DNA of 64,000 nt from NCBI GenBank assembly GCA_033557465.1, contig CM066040.1:322790297-322854296 (forward strand), given 5' to 3'. Positions 11,291 to 21,169 of the stretch are shown here, piece after piece. Within the stretch, counting starts at the first letter, position 1. Every line of letters begins with the position of its first letter. The position numbers and the translations under genes are program-made. The notes below the pieces were generated by a model. The model was given only the letters and a program-made list of their open reading frames with translations. It searched no databases and was not told the DNA's origin. This stretch comes from Ichthyophis bannanicus (lineage: Eukaryota > Chordata > Amphibia > Gymnophiona > Ichthyophiidae).

Positions 11291-12112
11291 TGGTGCACAC
11301 GTTAGAGCTTTACTTCTACACAGATCCTGCAGTAAACATTTTGGCGCTATGGCTGGTTGCAAAATCCTCTACGCCTGTTTCTGCATCAGGCGTAGCCATG
11401 ATTTGCATGCCATCCCAGCTGATTAAAATACATTTAAATAATTAGGATTCATTTAAATAGATTTAAATACGCATGGCATTAATTGGGCGCTAAGTTTTCT
11501 GTCAGCATTTATGTCTATTTCCTGCATTTAAAGGATCACAAAATGTGCTTAAACATGGCTTAAATGTGGCATTGTGGGCTTGTAATGTCCGCGCTAGCTT
11601 TCTGTATCAGCCTGATAGCCAGCAGGAGAAAAAACACTATCTATACAAGCACATTATCGCTGTAGATCAATCATAGAATCTCCTTCTACATATTCATTAA
11701 GCTAACACATCACTTCACATCATTAAACACCTTTACCAGTTTACTGTCCATAAAAATCCTTCTTTTGAATTATATCTCACTTCCCATCATGCCTTTTATT
11801 CACTTGCTCATACCACCTACTATATATGTACTCATACCAGCTAACATACATGCATAGACTTTCTATAACATATTAATCTTTACAGACTAAGGCTTCTAGA
11901 AGCAACTATTAAAAACTTATTAACTTTTTAAGTGAACTGCAGGGAGAAAATATAAGTTTATTTCAGCTCATTCCAAATTGAACAACTATCTACATATGTC
12001 CTAATTAGCATTAAACATTCAATATAACTAAAATCCTTAAGACATGAAAATTATTCCTTCAAAACATTTTATAACAGCAATCTCATTAGGAAGAAGTATC
12101 CCCCCAGAGGCA
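11291..12112. other. No recognisable feature
   Basis: AT-rich sequence with only short incidental reading frames. No gene or repeat structure is visible. Confidence 0.35.
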
Positions 12113-12160
12113 GCTGGGTCGCCAGGAGTCAGGATTGACTTGACAGCACTAAAACAATAA
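12113..12160 (+). repeat. RTE 3'-end remnant
   Basis: GCTGGGTCGCCAGGAGTCAG followed by TTGACTTGACAGCACT and an A/C-rich tail matches the end of the RTE copies at 8.27 and 38.64 kb, without coding sequence. Confidence 0.5.
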
Positions 12161-12190
12161 AAATATTCCCAGGCATATCTAGAGTCTATA

Positions 12191-12765
12191 CCAGGGGTGG
12201 CCAACTCCAGTCTTAGAGAGCCACAATCCTGCCTGGTTTTAGGATGTTCTCCATGAATATTCATGAGATATATTTGCATACAATGGGAGGCAGTAGATGC
12301 AAATATATCTCATGAATATTCAAAAGTATCACTGAGCTCTCAACCTTCCATAAAGAATTGAAAACCCACTTATTAAAGGACCACTTCATGGACTGAACAG
12401 TTTACAACCTCTCCACACCCTAGTAGTCAACCCCCACCATACCTACTGATTCATTAACAGAAAACTGCATACATTCCAAAATTACTCACTTACATTGCAA
12501 CAGTAAAATCTAAAGTTATGGAGTTACAAGTTAAATGTATCAATAAACATGTTATTGTTCTATGCTGCATTTGTAAATTGTATCTAAAATTAAAGTTAAA
12601 CTGAGTTCCCAGTTCCATGTAAAATTCATGTTATATTGCTCCTTGTAAACCATTTTGATTACTTGACTAAGAGGTATTAAAAAATCACCAGTTAAATAAA
12701 TAAATTAGGGACATCCTGAAAACCAGGCTGGATTGTGTCTCTCCAGGACTGGAGTTGCCAACCCC
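12191..12765. mobile_element. Palindromic hAT-like MITE split by a LINE
   Basis: The left arm begins CCAGGGGTGGCCAACTCCAG and the right arm ends GACTGGAGTTGCCAACCCC, an inverted pair. The 8-bp duplication AGTCTATA flanks it at 12183-12190 and 12766-12773, the length made by hAT transposases. The inner part repeats ATGAATATTCATGAGATA in both orientations. A LINE fragment (about 12318-12708) interrupts the second arm. Confidence 0.8.
12318..12708 (+). mobile_element. L2-like LINE 3' fragment inside the MITE
   Basis: It encodes the very end of an RT (FHKELKTHLL) followed by a 3' UTR and the family tail: TGTAAACCATTTTGATTAC, GAGGTATTAAAAAATCACC and AAATAAATAAATTAG. It sits inside the second arm of the palindromic MITE. 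Confidence 0.65.
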
Positions 12766-13800
12766 AGTCTATATACTAACTAAGGGCTCAGGAAGGGCAA
12801 TAAGTACAACCAATTGAATACTAATAATATCAGGTAAGGGAGCATTTTCCATAACTTCAGTAAAAGTACCTGAGCAGGAAAGAAACCAATTTGAATCAGC
12901 TACATAAGAAAAATCACAATACTGGAACCCCATTTGGAGAAATTGCCCCCCCCCCCCCCCCGGAATGATTACTTAAGGATTACTACAAGAAACCAAAACA
13001 AAAATCAGCATGTACAAAACTCACAGTGCTACAATATATCCTTTATTTTTTCACTTAGTTGAGATCAGGAAAACTTTAATCAAAACAAAGTGCATCTCTT
13101 ATCAGAAAGCCAAAATACATAACAAAAAAACAATGAAGACTGTGATTTCTACACATTCTGATTAATAGTATAAGGAAGCAGACATTTCAAATATCAACTT
13201 ACAATTCTGACGAAATCAACCCTGACTCACTAAAGAGAAAAAAATCAGTACACATACCAAGTCACACTTACCAGGCTGCTTAAATCTTTTACAACCAGAA
13301 AATGTTTGTCCTTTTAAAAAATACTCAAATGAATCATTATACACTTTCTCTTCTAATGCAAATATTCTCATATTTATAATGCATCTCATAATTAGGGCTT
13401 CTTTCTTGTGCCCAATCTCTACAGTCTTTTTTACCTTGTTCCATTCATCTAATTTAGTGCTCTGCTTGCAACTAAGATTTCCTATAATATTTTTACTTAC
13501 TGCTGTTTCCAAACTGTTTGAAGAACAGATCCAAATCACAGCACAACTGTCTGAACCCCTTCAAGGAAGGATAAAGTCTCCTCAATTCTTCAAATCTGGT
13601 CCTTCAGACAGTGGGGAAATACAAACAACACAAAACACAGAGATTCACATTTTTTCTGAAACTTCAGGGAAGGAATCCTTGAGGCCATGAACGTATAGCT
13701 TCTCTCAGACTGGTTCAAATTTCTTCTCTCAAGCTTGTGTTTTTATTGGGTAATTTGAGGAAGTTACATAGTCATATTCATAAACTTAAAATAACACAAG
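12766..13800. other. No recognisable gene; C homopolymer
   Basis: AT-rich sequence. A run of about 17 C lies at 12945-12961. A 107-codon minus-strand frame (13216-13539) has no recognisable domain and I do not call it a gene. Confidence 0.4.
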
Positions 13801-14110
13801 ATATTATTTATTTATTTATTTACATTTCTTCTATACCGCACTATTTGCGATCAGCGCGGTTTACATAAAACAAACAGTATCCGACAATAAACAAGAGTCT
13901 GGTCATTACAAAGAACAGGAGCAATCAACTTGGATAACAGGGGAAACTATCTGCATGTGCGGAAATTTGAATAGATAACTATGTACATATTACTAGAATT
14001 CTTTCACAGAACAAAAGTTGATTACAAATGAATTAAACAAGACTTACTTAATCAAAATGAAAGTTATCTAAACTGCAAGACTGCAAAAATTATGCTGTGC
14101 CAGCAGTGAC
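13801..14110 (-). repeat. Antisense LINE/SINE tail repeat
   Basis: TTATTTATTTATTTACATTTC and TCTATACCGCACTATTTGCG are the inverse of the shared 3' tail (hairpin plus AAATA repeat). The body could be a 5'-truncated SINE or LINE. Confidence 0.5.
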
Positions 14111-14171
14111 CTATGGTTGACTGTGCATTGGCCTATAGCTGTATAGTTCATAGCTTATATTTACACTTATG

Positions 14172-14290
14172 CTTATTTTTTATTTTTATTTACATTCTCT
14201 TATATACCACGCTATTCTGCATCAGTGCGGTTTACACTGAACAAACTGAAATTACATTGAACAGGGCATTATTCTTTAATTATTTTAGAA
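14172..14290 (-). repeat. 3' half of the tRNA-derived SINE
   Basis: CATTCTCTTATATACCACG, GCATCAGTGCGGTTTACA and GAAATTACATTGAACAGGGC match the SINE at 29226-29345. The tRNA-like head is missing. Confidence 0.65.
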
Positions 14291-14363
14291 CAGTTCCACA
14301 GTTCTTATGACCATTATGTCAAATTTTATTTAAAAGAAAATATCCTCTTTCGGAGCCACACAA

Positions 14364-14575
14364 CAGAAAAACAAAAAGAAACTCCAAAGTTAGGCAGAAA
14401 AACCCCACACACTTCAAAAAATAAAAAACGAAAGAAAAGAGGAGAGCATCCAAAAACAAACACGGAATCACTGTGTTTGTTTTTGGATGCTCTCCTCTTT
14501 TCTTTCTTTTTGTTTTCATTTTTGAAGTGTGTGGGGGGTTTCTGCCTAACATGGGAGTTTCTTTTTGTTTCTCTT
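14364..14575. repeat. 212-bp near-perfect hairpin
   Basis: The left arm (14364-14463) pairs with the right arm (14473-14575) around the loop GGAATCACT. Paired blocks include GAGAGCATCCAAAAACAAAC against GTTTGTTTTTGGATGCTCTC, and GTTAGGCAGAAA against TTTCTGCCTAAC. No protein, and no obvious target duplication. Probably a recent palindromic MITE or foldback. Confidence 0.85.
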
Positions 14576-14598
14576 AATTCTATTTAAAAGCAGTAGGT

Positions 14599-15182
14599 GA
14601 AAAACTACATAAGATATGCTATACTGAGTCAGACCAAGGTCTTCAAGACCAGAATCCTGTTTCCAACAGTGGCCAATAGTGATCAATCCGGGTCATAAGT
14701 ACTTGTCAGGTTGCCAAAAAGGCACACAGGTTCCACAAAGCTTCTCTCGGGGCAAGCAGTAGATTTCCTGGGTCCTCTTTAATAATGGTTTATGGACCTT
14801 TCCTCTAGGAACTTGTCCAAAACTTTTTTAAACCCAGCTACACTAATAGCTTTTACTACATCTTCTGGTAACGAATTACAGAGTTTGAATACACATTGAG
14901 TGAAAAAATATTCTCTCTTATTAGTCTTAAATGGGTTACATTGTAGCTTCATTGCATGTCCCCTAGTCTTTCTACTTTTTGAGGATATAAACAACCAATC
15001 TACATTTATCCATTCTACTCCATTCATTAATTTATAGATCTCTATCATATCTTCCCTCAGCCATCTCTTTTCCAAGTTGAAAAGCCCTAACCTTTTAAGC
15101 CTTTCATCATTGGGGTACCCTTCCATCCCCTTTACCATTTTGATGGCTCTTCTCTATACCTTTTCTAATTCCGATATATTCT
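14599..15182 (-). mobile_element. CR1 LINE 3' end, part 1 (split by E2)
   Basis: On the minus strand it encodes the RT C-terminus (MVKGMEGYPNDERLKRLGLF, then NLEKRWLREDMIEIYKLMN, FFTQCVFKLCNSLP, KKVLDKFLEERS) and the CR1 3' UTR, which contains CTGTTTCCAACAGTGGCC read on the plus strand. The sequence continues upstream into LEKV-stop-RRAIKMVKG and is then broken exactly where E2 begins; it resumes at 21341. Confidence 0.85.
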
Positions 15183-15335
15183 TTCTCCTAGGACAAGCAG
15201 GATATGTGTCAGCCACACCTGGTGACGTCATCCGATGGCGCCATGCGGAAGTGCTCTCTAGAGCTCAGATTTCTCTGAGCATGAGTAGGAGGTCCCACCT
15301 CCCCGGCCCGCCCACAGCCAGATCAGTCTTTTTTC
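15183..15335 (+). repeat. E2 left inverted terminal repeat
   Basis: It starts TTCTCCTAGGACAAGCAGG, contains TGACGTCA at 15223-15230 and the dyad CTCAGATTTCTCTGAG. It is the inverse of 21170-21300. The outermost 25 bases are repeated, inverted, in the ICR. Confidence 0.93.
15223..15230. promoter_or_regulatory. CRE-like palindrome in the E2 terminal repeat
   Basis: TGACGTCA is the consensus site for CREB/ATF bZIP factors. It lies about 150 bases upstream of the gag ATG and is kept in both terminal repeats of E1 and E2 and in E6. A promoter role is inference. Confidence 0.45.
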
Positions 15336-15382
15336 TTCCGCCTCTGCCTCAAGACGGAATTGCTAGCTCTCTAATAGAAAAA

Positions 15383-17572
15383 ATGCCCAAACCTGGTTTT
15401 AAAAAGTGCTTCCAATGCAAACGGAAAATGAATGCTGCAGACACTCACCAGTCCTGCCTCCGATGCCTCGGGGCAGGACACAACGTCCAGGATTGTCCCA
15501 GCTGCGCTCGGATGTCCCCCAGAGCGAGGGAGTTCAGGGGGCATACTCTGAAGGACTTTTTATCCTCCTCAGAGCCCGCGCCTGCAGTAGCATCCTCTTC
15601 GGCAGCTCCCAGCACATCTCAGGACCTCCGGAGGGCAGCGGCACGGGATGTGCTCTGCAGAGCCTCCATCCCCGGCCACCCTGCACAGGATGCCAGCGCA
15701 TCTCCCGGACAACTGGCCTCGTACACTACCACGAACCCCGCAGCTCTTCCGGTAGGCTCTCCAGCTATCGCTGACTTCACCAGGGTATCTTCCAGGCCAT
15801 GCGGTCCCCCATGCGGTCCCTCCAGCTCCTGCCAAGATGGCGCTGTCCATGTTGTTCTTCCTGGTGCCGCCTCTGACTCCGCCTCTGGACACGCCCCCTC
15901 CTCCCGGATTGGCCGAGGCCTGTCTTGCTCCAGCCGCGCCGACGCCACTTCGCCCCCTCGGGGCAGGGAATCCCCTCTTTGCGCCGGGCCGTCCCGACCT
16001 TACAGAAGCCCCAGCACAGAACAAAACCATCGGCACGGGAGAGAAAAACGGCGCGATCAGAAGAATGGAGCAACCGGCAAGCACCGCAGCAAAAGGAAAC
16101 ATCATGACAGGAGAGACGGCTCCTATGACCGCGGACATTGCAGACGCAGGCGGTCCAGCTCTAGCAAGGGAAGCTCCTGTGGCAGCACTTCCCATGGCCG
16201 TAAGAGAAGCAGGCACCACTCTCGATCCAGCTCTTTTTCTTCCGGGAGGCGCAGGAGCAGCCGCTCATCAGAAAGCAGCACGTCTGCTGCTATCCTGCAG
16301 CTGCTGGCATGCCTGGTGGACCAGACAGCGCCCCCAGCCCAGCTCCTTGAAAGATCTGCCTCCAGAGAAGTCTTACCAGCACCACTGGCACAGCCCAGTC
16401 CTGTGAGGTCCAGCATTCCACAGACATCCTCCCGAACGCCTCCCAGAACACGGTCTCCCTCACCAGAGCAAGTCTTGACCTCTGGGGAGAGCGACGAGGA
16501 GGGAGCGGCCCCGGACTCCCCCATCTCCAAGACAACGCCAGACGAAACAGAGGAACTTCAGCGTCAGTTGCCACCAGAGGACCTCACCTACCCCAAATTC
16601 CTGAGGAAGGTGATGAACAAGCTAGGCCTTCTAGCGGAGGACGCCGCTGACGAAAAGGATCCAGAGGTCATGAAATATCTTAGTGACCCTAGACCGGCTC
16701 TAGCCCTACCGCTCCACCGGAAGCTGCAGGACAAACAGTCAATACTATGGCAGTCACCGGCCTCCGGCCATGCTTGTTCCAGGAAGTTGGACAACAAATA
16801 CCTCCTCCACCTGGCTCCGGGATTCAGTAAACCTCAGCTCCCACACCAGTCTATTGTGGTGTCTTCTGCGCTAAAGAAGGTAAAATCCTCGTGCACACAG
16901 GCTAATCACCCACCAGGCCGGGACCCTAAGCTCCTCGACGAAGTGGGGAGGAAAGCCTACCAAGGAGCTATGCTCAGCGCCAAAGTGGCAGCGCACCAGT
17001 TCCAACACATCCTATTCCAGGATGCTCTCCTGGCCGAACTCAAGAGTCATCTTGCGGCCCTTCCCAAGGACGCTCAACTGACAGCCTCGGCTACATTACA
17101 GGACCTAGCCGAATGCAGCAAGCATCTGATGAGCACGGCCTTTGACGCCTTCGACACCGCCATCAGAACGGCTGGCACAGCCATATCAGCCCGCCGCTGG
17201 GCATGGCTGCGAGCATCCAGCCTCAGGGAAGACACCCACGATAAAATCGCGGATGCGCCCTGCTCGAGCGAGTCACTCTTTGGCGACAAGGTGGCGGACA
17301 CTGTTAATGGCCTTAAAGAGGATTGTACCACCTTGCAAACACTGGCGGCGGACGGACTCGAACGCCACTCCTCGTCACAAAAAGGGAGTTATTACCGCAA
17401 ACCTTTCTCCTCCTCCAGAAGATTTTACAACTCTAATCGGAGATGGCAAGCACCTAAGTACAAGCAACCCTACTACCCTGCCTCCTCCTTTCAGAGGCAG
17501 CAGCCGAGGGAGCGCAGCAAACAGAAAAAGCAAAACTCCCAGCAGTCTGGAAAAAACACCACCTCCTTCTGA
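15383..17572 (+). CDS. gag: E2 gag protein
   Basis: An open frame of 729 codons. I chose the ATG at 15383 because it gives MPKPGFKKC, shared with E1; the frame is open further upstream but only through the terminal repeat and CR1 flank. Residues 8-45 hold a Cys cluster (CFQC, CLRCLG, CPSC) likely to bind zinc. A strongly Arg/Ser/His-rich segment (about residues 230-310; RRRRSSSSKGSS, SRHHSRSSSFSSGRRRSSRS) resembles SR proteins. A conserved gag core follows (PEDLTYPKFLRKVMNKLG, SIVVSSALKKVKSS, QGAMLSAKVAAHQFQ), ending with a basic, Gln-rich tail. Pol overlaps its 3' part in the +1 phase. It probably coats the element RNA; inferred from position. Confidence 0.9.
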   Translation: MPKPGFKKCFQCKRKMNAADTHQSCLRCLGAGHNVQDCPSCARMSPRAREFRGHTLKDFLSSSEPAPAVASSSAAPSTSQDLRRAAARDVLCRASIPGHPAQDASASPGQLASYTTTNPAALPVGSPAIADFTRVSSRPCGPPCGPSSSCQDGAVHVVLPGAASDSASGHAPSSRIGRGLSCSSRADATSPPRGRESPLCAGPSRPYRSPSTEQNHRHGREKRRDQKNGATGKHRSKRKHHDRRDGSYDRGHCRRRRSSSSKGSSCGSTSHGRKRSRHHSRSSSFSSGRRRSSRSSESSTSAAILQLLACLVDQTAPPAQLLERSASREVLPAPLAQPSPVRSSIPQTSSRTPPRTRSPSPEQVLTSGESDEEGAAPDSPISKTTPDETEELQRQLPPEDLTYPKFLRKVMNKLGLLAEDAADEKDPEVMKYLSDPRPALALPLHRKLQDKQSILWQSPASGHACSRKLDNKYLLHLAPGFSKPQLPHQSIVVSSALKKVKSSCTQANHPPGRDPKLLDEVGRKAYQGAMLSAKVAAHQFQHILFQDALLAELKSHLAALPKDAQLTASATLQDLAECSKHLMSTAFDAFDTAIRTAGTAISARRWAWLRASSLREDTHDKIADAPCSSESLFGDKVADTVNGLKEDCTTLQTLAADGLERHSSSQKGSYYRKPFSSSRRFYNSNRRWQAPKYKQPYYPASSFQRQQPRERSKQKKQNSQQSGKNTTSF

Positions 17573-19483
17573 CAACTCGCCTCGGCCGGGGCCCCTTCCA
17601 GGAACCCCAGCATCTCTGCCAGTGGGGGGCCGCCTATCCCTGTTCCTGCAGGCATGGCAGGCAATCACCACGGACAAGTGGGTCCTCCAGATTATCCAAT
17701 CAGGCTACCGTCTACTCTTCTCCTCCCCACCATGGCAACGCTCACAGCCCATCAGCCAGACCCCGCCGCACCTAACAGCACCACTGTCGGAACCTCTGCT
17801 ACACCTCCTCTCTGCTCGTGCGATAGAGCGGGTGCCCCCCGGGGAGATCAACACTGGCTTCTATTCCCGGTACTTCCTTATTCCCAAGAAGTCCGGTGGT
17901 CTCCATCCGATTCTGGACCTCTGCAAACTGAACAACTTCATCACGAAGGAGAAGTTCAGGATGTACTCCCTCAACGCCATCCTACCTCTCTTAAAACCGG
18001 GGGACTGGATGGCGACCCTGGATCTGCAGGATGCATACTCCCACATTCCAGTCCACAAATCGCACAGGAAATTCCTGCGCTTCATAGCGCTGGGAGGCCA
18101 CTACCAGTACCGTGTTCTCCCCTTTGGACTCTCCCCTGCGCCCAGGGTTTTCACAAAGTGTGTAGCGGTTGCCGCATCACACCTACGCAAGCAAGGCATC
18201 GCCATCTTTCCCTACCTGGACGACTGGCTGCTCTCGGCACCCTTGGCCTCCGAGCTCAGGATTGCCGTGCGATCAGCAACAGATCTACTATGCCGGCTGG
18301 GCTTCCTCCTCAACAAAGAGAAGTCTCGCCTGGACCCAGACCAGAAAATAGAGTTCATCGGGGCGATAATCAACACCTGTGCCTCGAAAGCTTTTCTTCC
18401 CGAGCAGCGGGTAGAGGTCATCACATCCCTAGCCAAAAAGATGTCCATGTCCAAACAGACCACAGCGCGCTCCATCCTACGCCTATTGGGGCACATGGCA
18501 GCAACGACCTCGGTTCTACCTCTGGCGAGATTACATGTGCGCATCCTTCAGTGGCATCTCCGGACCCACTGGAAACAACTCTCCCAGCCGCTCAATACCC
18601 GCGTCCCCATCAATGCCAAGGTCGTGAAAGATCTCCGCTGGTGGACAGACCGGAGCAACCTCTCAGCGGGCAGGGATCTCCAACCGCGCAGCTACCAACT
18701 CGTCCTCACCACAGATGCGTCTCCCACAGGATGGGGAGCCCACCTCTCACACCTCAGCACTCAGGGAGCCTGGTCCAAAGCAGAACGATCGTTACACATC
18801 AACCGTCTCGAGCTCCGGGCGGTCAGGTATGCAGTGCAGACCTTCAAGGCCCAGCTGGCCGGAAAGTCCGTCCTTGTCCAGACAGACAACCAGGTGACTA
18901 TGTTCTACATCAACAAGCAAGGGGGCACGGGGTCACATCCCTTATGCAAAGAGGCCCTCATGACGTGGTACATAGCCCTGGCCAACAACTGCGTCCTACT
19001 AGCGACTTATCTCCCCGGCGATCAGAACGCCCTAGCGGACAAGCTGAGCAGGCAGCTCCAACCTCACGAATGGACACTTCACACTGAGGTAGCGGCCAGC
19101 CTCTTCCGGCATTGGGGAACTCCCCAGATGGACCTCTTCGCAACAGAGGTCAACACGAAATGCCTGTTGTTCTGCTCCAAGCACCCATCACCAAAGAGAA
19201 TGGCCTCGGATGCTTTCACGGTGCCCTGGGGGAAGTGTACGCCTTTCCCCCAACTCCACTTATTGCAGCAGCGATACAGCGGATTGTCATGGACAGGGCG
19301 CACGCCATACTAATCGCCCCCTACTGGCCACGCCAAATGTGGTTCTCCCTTCTACTTCGGCTAGCTCAGGAGCCGCCGATCCGGTTACCAGTGAGACCAG
19401 ACCTGCTCACCCAAAACAACTGCAGCACCCTGCACCCGAACCTGCAAACTCTAGCCTTGACAGCCTGGAGATTGAGAGGATGA
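17142..19483 (+). pseudogene. pol: E2 reverse transcriptase-RNase H, one frameshift
   Basis: Pol is open from 17142 to 19313 and overlaps the end of gag; its true start is uncertain. RT motifs in order are FLIPKKSGG, LDLQDAYSHIPV, LPFGLSPAPRVFT and catalytic YLDDW (18213-18227). The RNase H has TTDASPTGWGAH, INRLELRAV and VQTDNQ, then GDQNALADKLSRQ. A C-terminal module follows (HWGTPQMDLFAT, then, after a one-base frameshift near 19238, YAFPPTPLI and WPRQMWFSLLLRL) that ends TAWRLRG-stop at 19481-19483. The stop overlaps the YR start as ATGA. The first part alone would give a truncated but catalytically complete RT-RNase H. Confidence 0.9.
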
Positions 19484-20571
19484 ATCTCGCCTCCCTCCGA
19501 CTACCTTTGGAAGTGCAGCAGATCATCCTAGCTGCCAGGAGACCTTCCACAAGAAAATCATATAGCCTAAAATGGAAGCGTTTCAGTATTTGGTGCACTA
19601 ATCAAGGCCTCAACCCAGTCTCTTGCCCTGTGCCTAAGGTCCTGCAGTACCTCTCCACTCTTTTCAGCGTCGGCTTAAAACCGCAATCCATCAAGGTCCA
19701 CCTCGCAGCCATTGCATCTCTACACGAGCACCAGTGTGGTTCCACCAGGGGTTCCCTCGCGGCACTGCCCATCGTGGCGCAGTTCATGAAAGGCCTTGTG
19801 AACCTGCAACCCCCGGTCCAGAAGCCAGTGCCTTCATGGGATCTCAATGTTGTCCTGCAGCAGTTGATGCAAGAACCCTTTGAGCCGCTTCACACTGCGG
19901 ATAGGAAATTCATGTCCTGGAAGACACTCTTCCTCATCGCCATCACCTCGGCCAGGAGGATCAGCGAGCTGCAGGCACTTGTGGCGTATCCACCATACAC
20001 TAAGCTCCTCCGTAATCGAGCGTCGCTACGGACTCATCCAAAGTTCGTTCCCAAGGTCGTCTCTGCCTTTCATGTCAACCAGTCGGTTGAACTTTCCACG
20101 TTCTTCCCAGCTCCACATTCCTCTCCGGAGGAGCAACGACTTCATTCACTGGATTGTGTCAGAGCCCTACGCATCTACATCGACAGAAAAGCCGCTGTTA
20201 GGCTGGGGACTTAGCTCTTTGTGTCATTCGATCCTAACAGGCCTGGACGGCCCGTCACCAAGCGCACGCTCTCCCGTTGGATATCGGACTGCGTTGCATA
20301 TTGCCTTCATAGGGCGGGGTCCCTCCCAGCGAGCAGGGCGGGGGTGCACCAGCTCCGCGCTCTAGCAACCTCGCTCGCCAACCTGCAGGAGATTCCGGTG
20401 AGCGACATCTGCAAAGCCGCCACCTGGTCCTCACAGTTTACCTTCCAGAAACACTACTGCCTCGACCTCCAGGCTGAGACCGACAGTGCCTTCGGCAGAG
20501 AGGTCCTATCGACGGCCTCCAGGCTGTCCAGCTCCGCCGACCCAATGACCCTGCCTCTTGCTGAGACTTAG
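19480..20571 (+). pseudogene. E2 tyrosine recombinase, one nonsense codon
   Basis: About 363 codons. The ATG at 19480 lies within the ATGA shared with the pol stop. Core-binding part: STRKSYSLKWKRFSIWC. Catalytic residues: Arg I in SARRISELQ, the H-x-x-R pair in HQLR, and Tyr in FQKHYC. A TAG at 20212-20214 interrupts RLGT-stop-LFVSFDPNRPG; E1 has Gln at this place, so one C-to-T change accounts for it. Both halves otherwise stay in one frame. Its role is circular cDNA integration and excision-type recombination. Confidence 0.9.
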
Positions 20572-20991
20572 GGTCGGGCCGCCCAGGCTCAGCTGATTCG
20601 GACTGCACCCAGACTGACTTAATAGCCCCTAAGGTCTAGACTACAGGTCTAGACTACACGGTGACAGAGACTCAGTTCTGTTTTTTGCACAGTTTATGTT
20701 TACCATGTTGATGTTTACATTGCTATGTTTGCACACCACCTCATGGTGGATTAATGTTTGCACTGCTCACGTTGCTGTGTTTAGTATGCCCTGTTTGCAC
20801 ATTGCACTATGGTACCCTGCTGTGTTCGCATATACTGTTACTATGCTTGCACATGTCTGCACTACATATTGCTGTTGCACCTTCACCAATAAATACCTGT
20901 TGCTCCAGAGCGAGTATAAGGTCTCCATCGCACGCTGTTTTTGTTACATGCCTCCCTCATACTCCACAGCGTATCAGCATTGCTTGGGAGG
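20572..20991. other. E2 3' untranslated region
   Basis: About 420 bases between YR and the ICR, with repeated TTTGCACA-like words, a duplicated GGTCTAGACTACA and an AATAAA at 20889-20894 that could be the polyadenylation signal. Confidence 0.5.
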
Positions 20992-21093
20992 CACCAGGTG
21001 TGGCTGACACATATCCTGCTTGTCCTAGGAGAAAACGGAGTTACTTACCTGTAACAGGAGTTCTCCGTGGACAGCAGGATAGGTCAGCCACAC
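20992..21093 (+). repeat. E2 internal complementary region
   Basis: Positions 20992-21031 are the inverse of the left terminus (through CCTAGGAGA). Positions 21032-21093 are the inverse of the right terminus (ACGGAGTTACTTACCTG onward). The two meet at AAAA. Base pairing with both termini could hold the linear cDNA ends together for circle closure, the established DIRS-1 model. Confidence 0.92.
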
Positions 21094-21169
21094 GAACCCA
21101 CCCACCTCCCCTGTATGAGGGTGGCCTGCACTGGCCTGCCCCCTAGCCAGTAAGGCATAGCTATTCATT

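Noticed and set aside
15569..16219. Minus-strand frames opposite E2 gag
   Set aside because: Compositional antisense of the Arg/Ser-rich gag segment; Ala/Gly-rich, no family.
17654..19087. 477-codon plus-strand frame inside E2 pol
   Set aside because: Shadow of the RT-RNase H frame; no conserved motif, whereas the true frame carries YLDDW and the RNase H residues.
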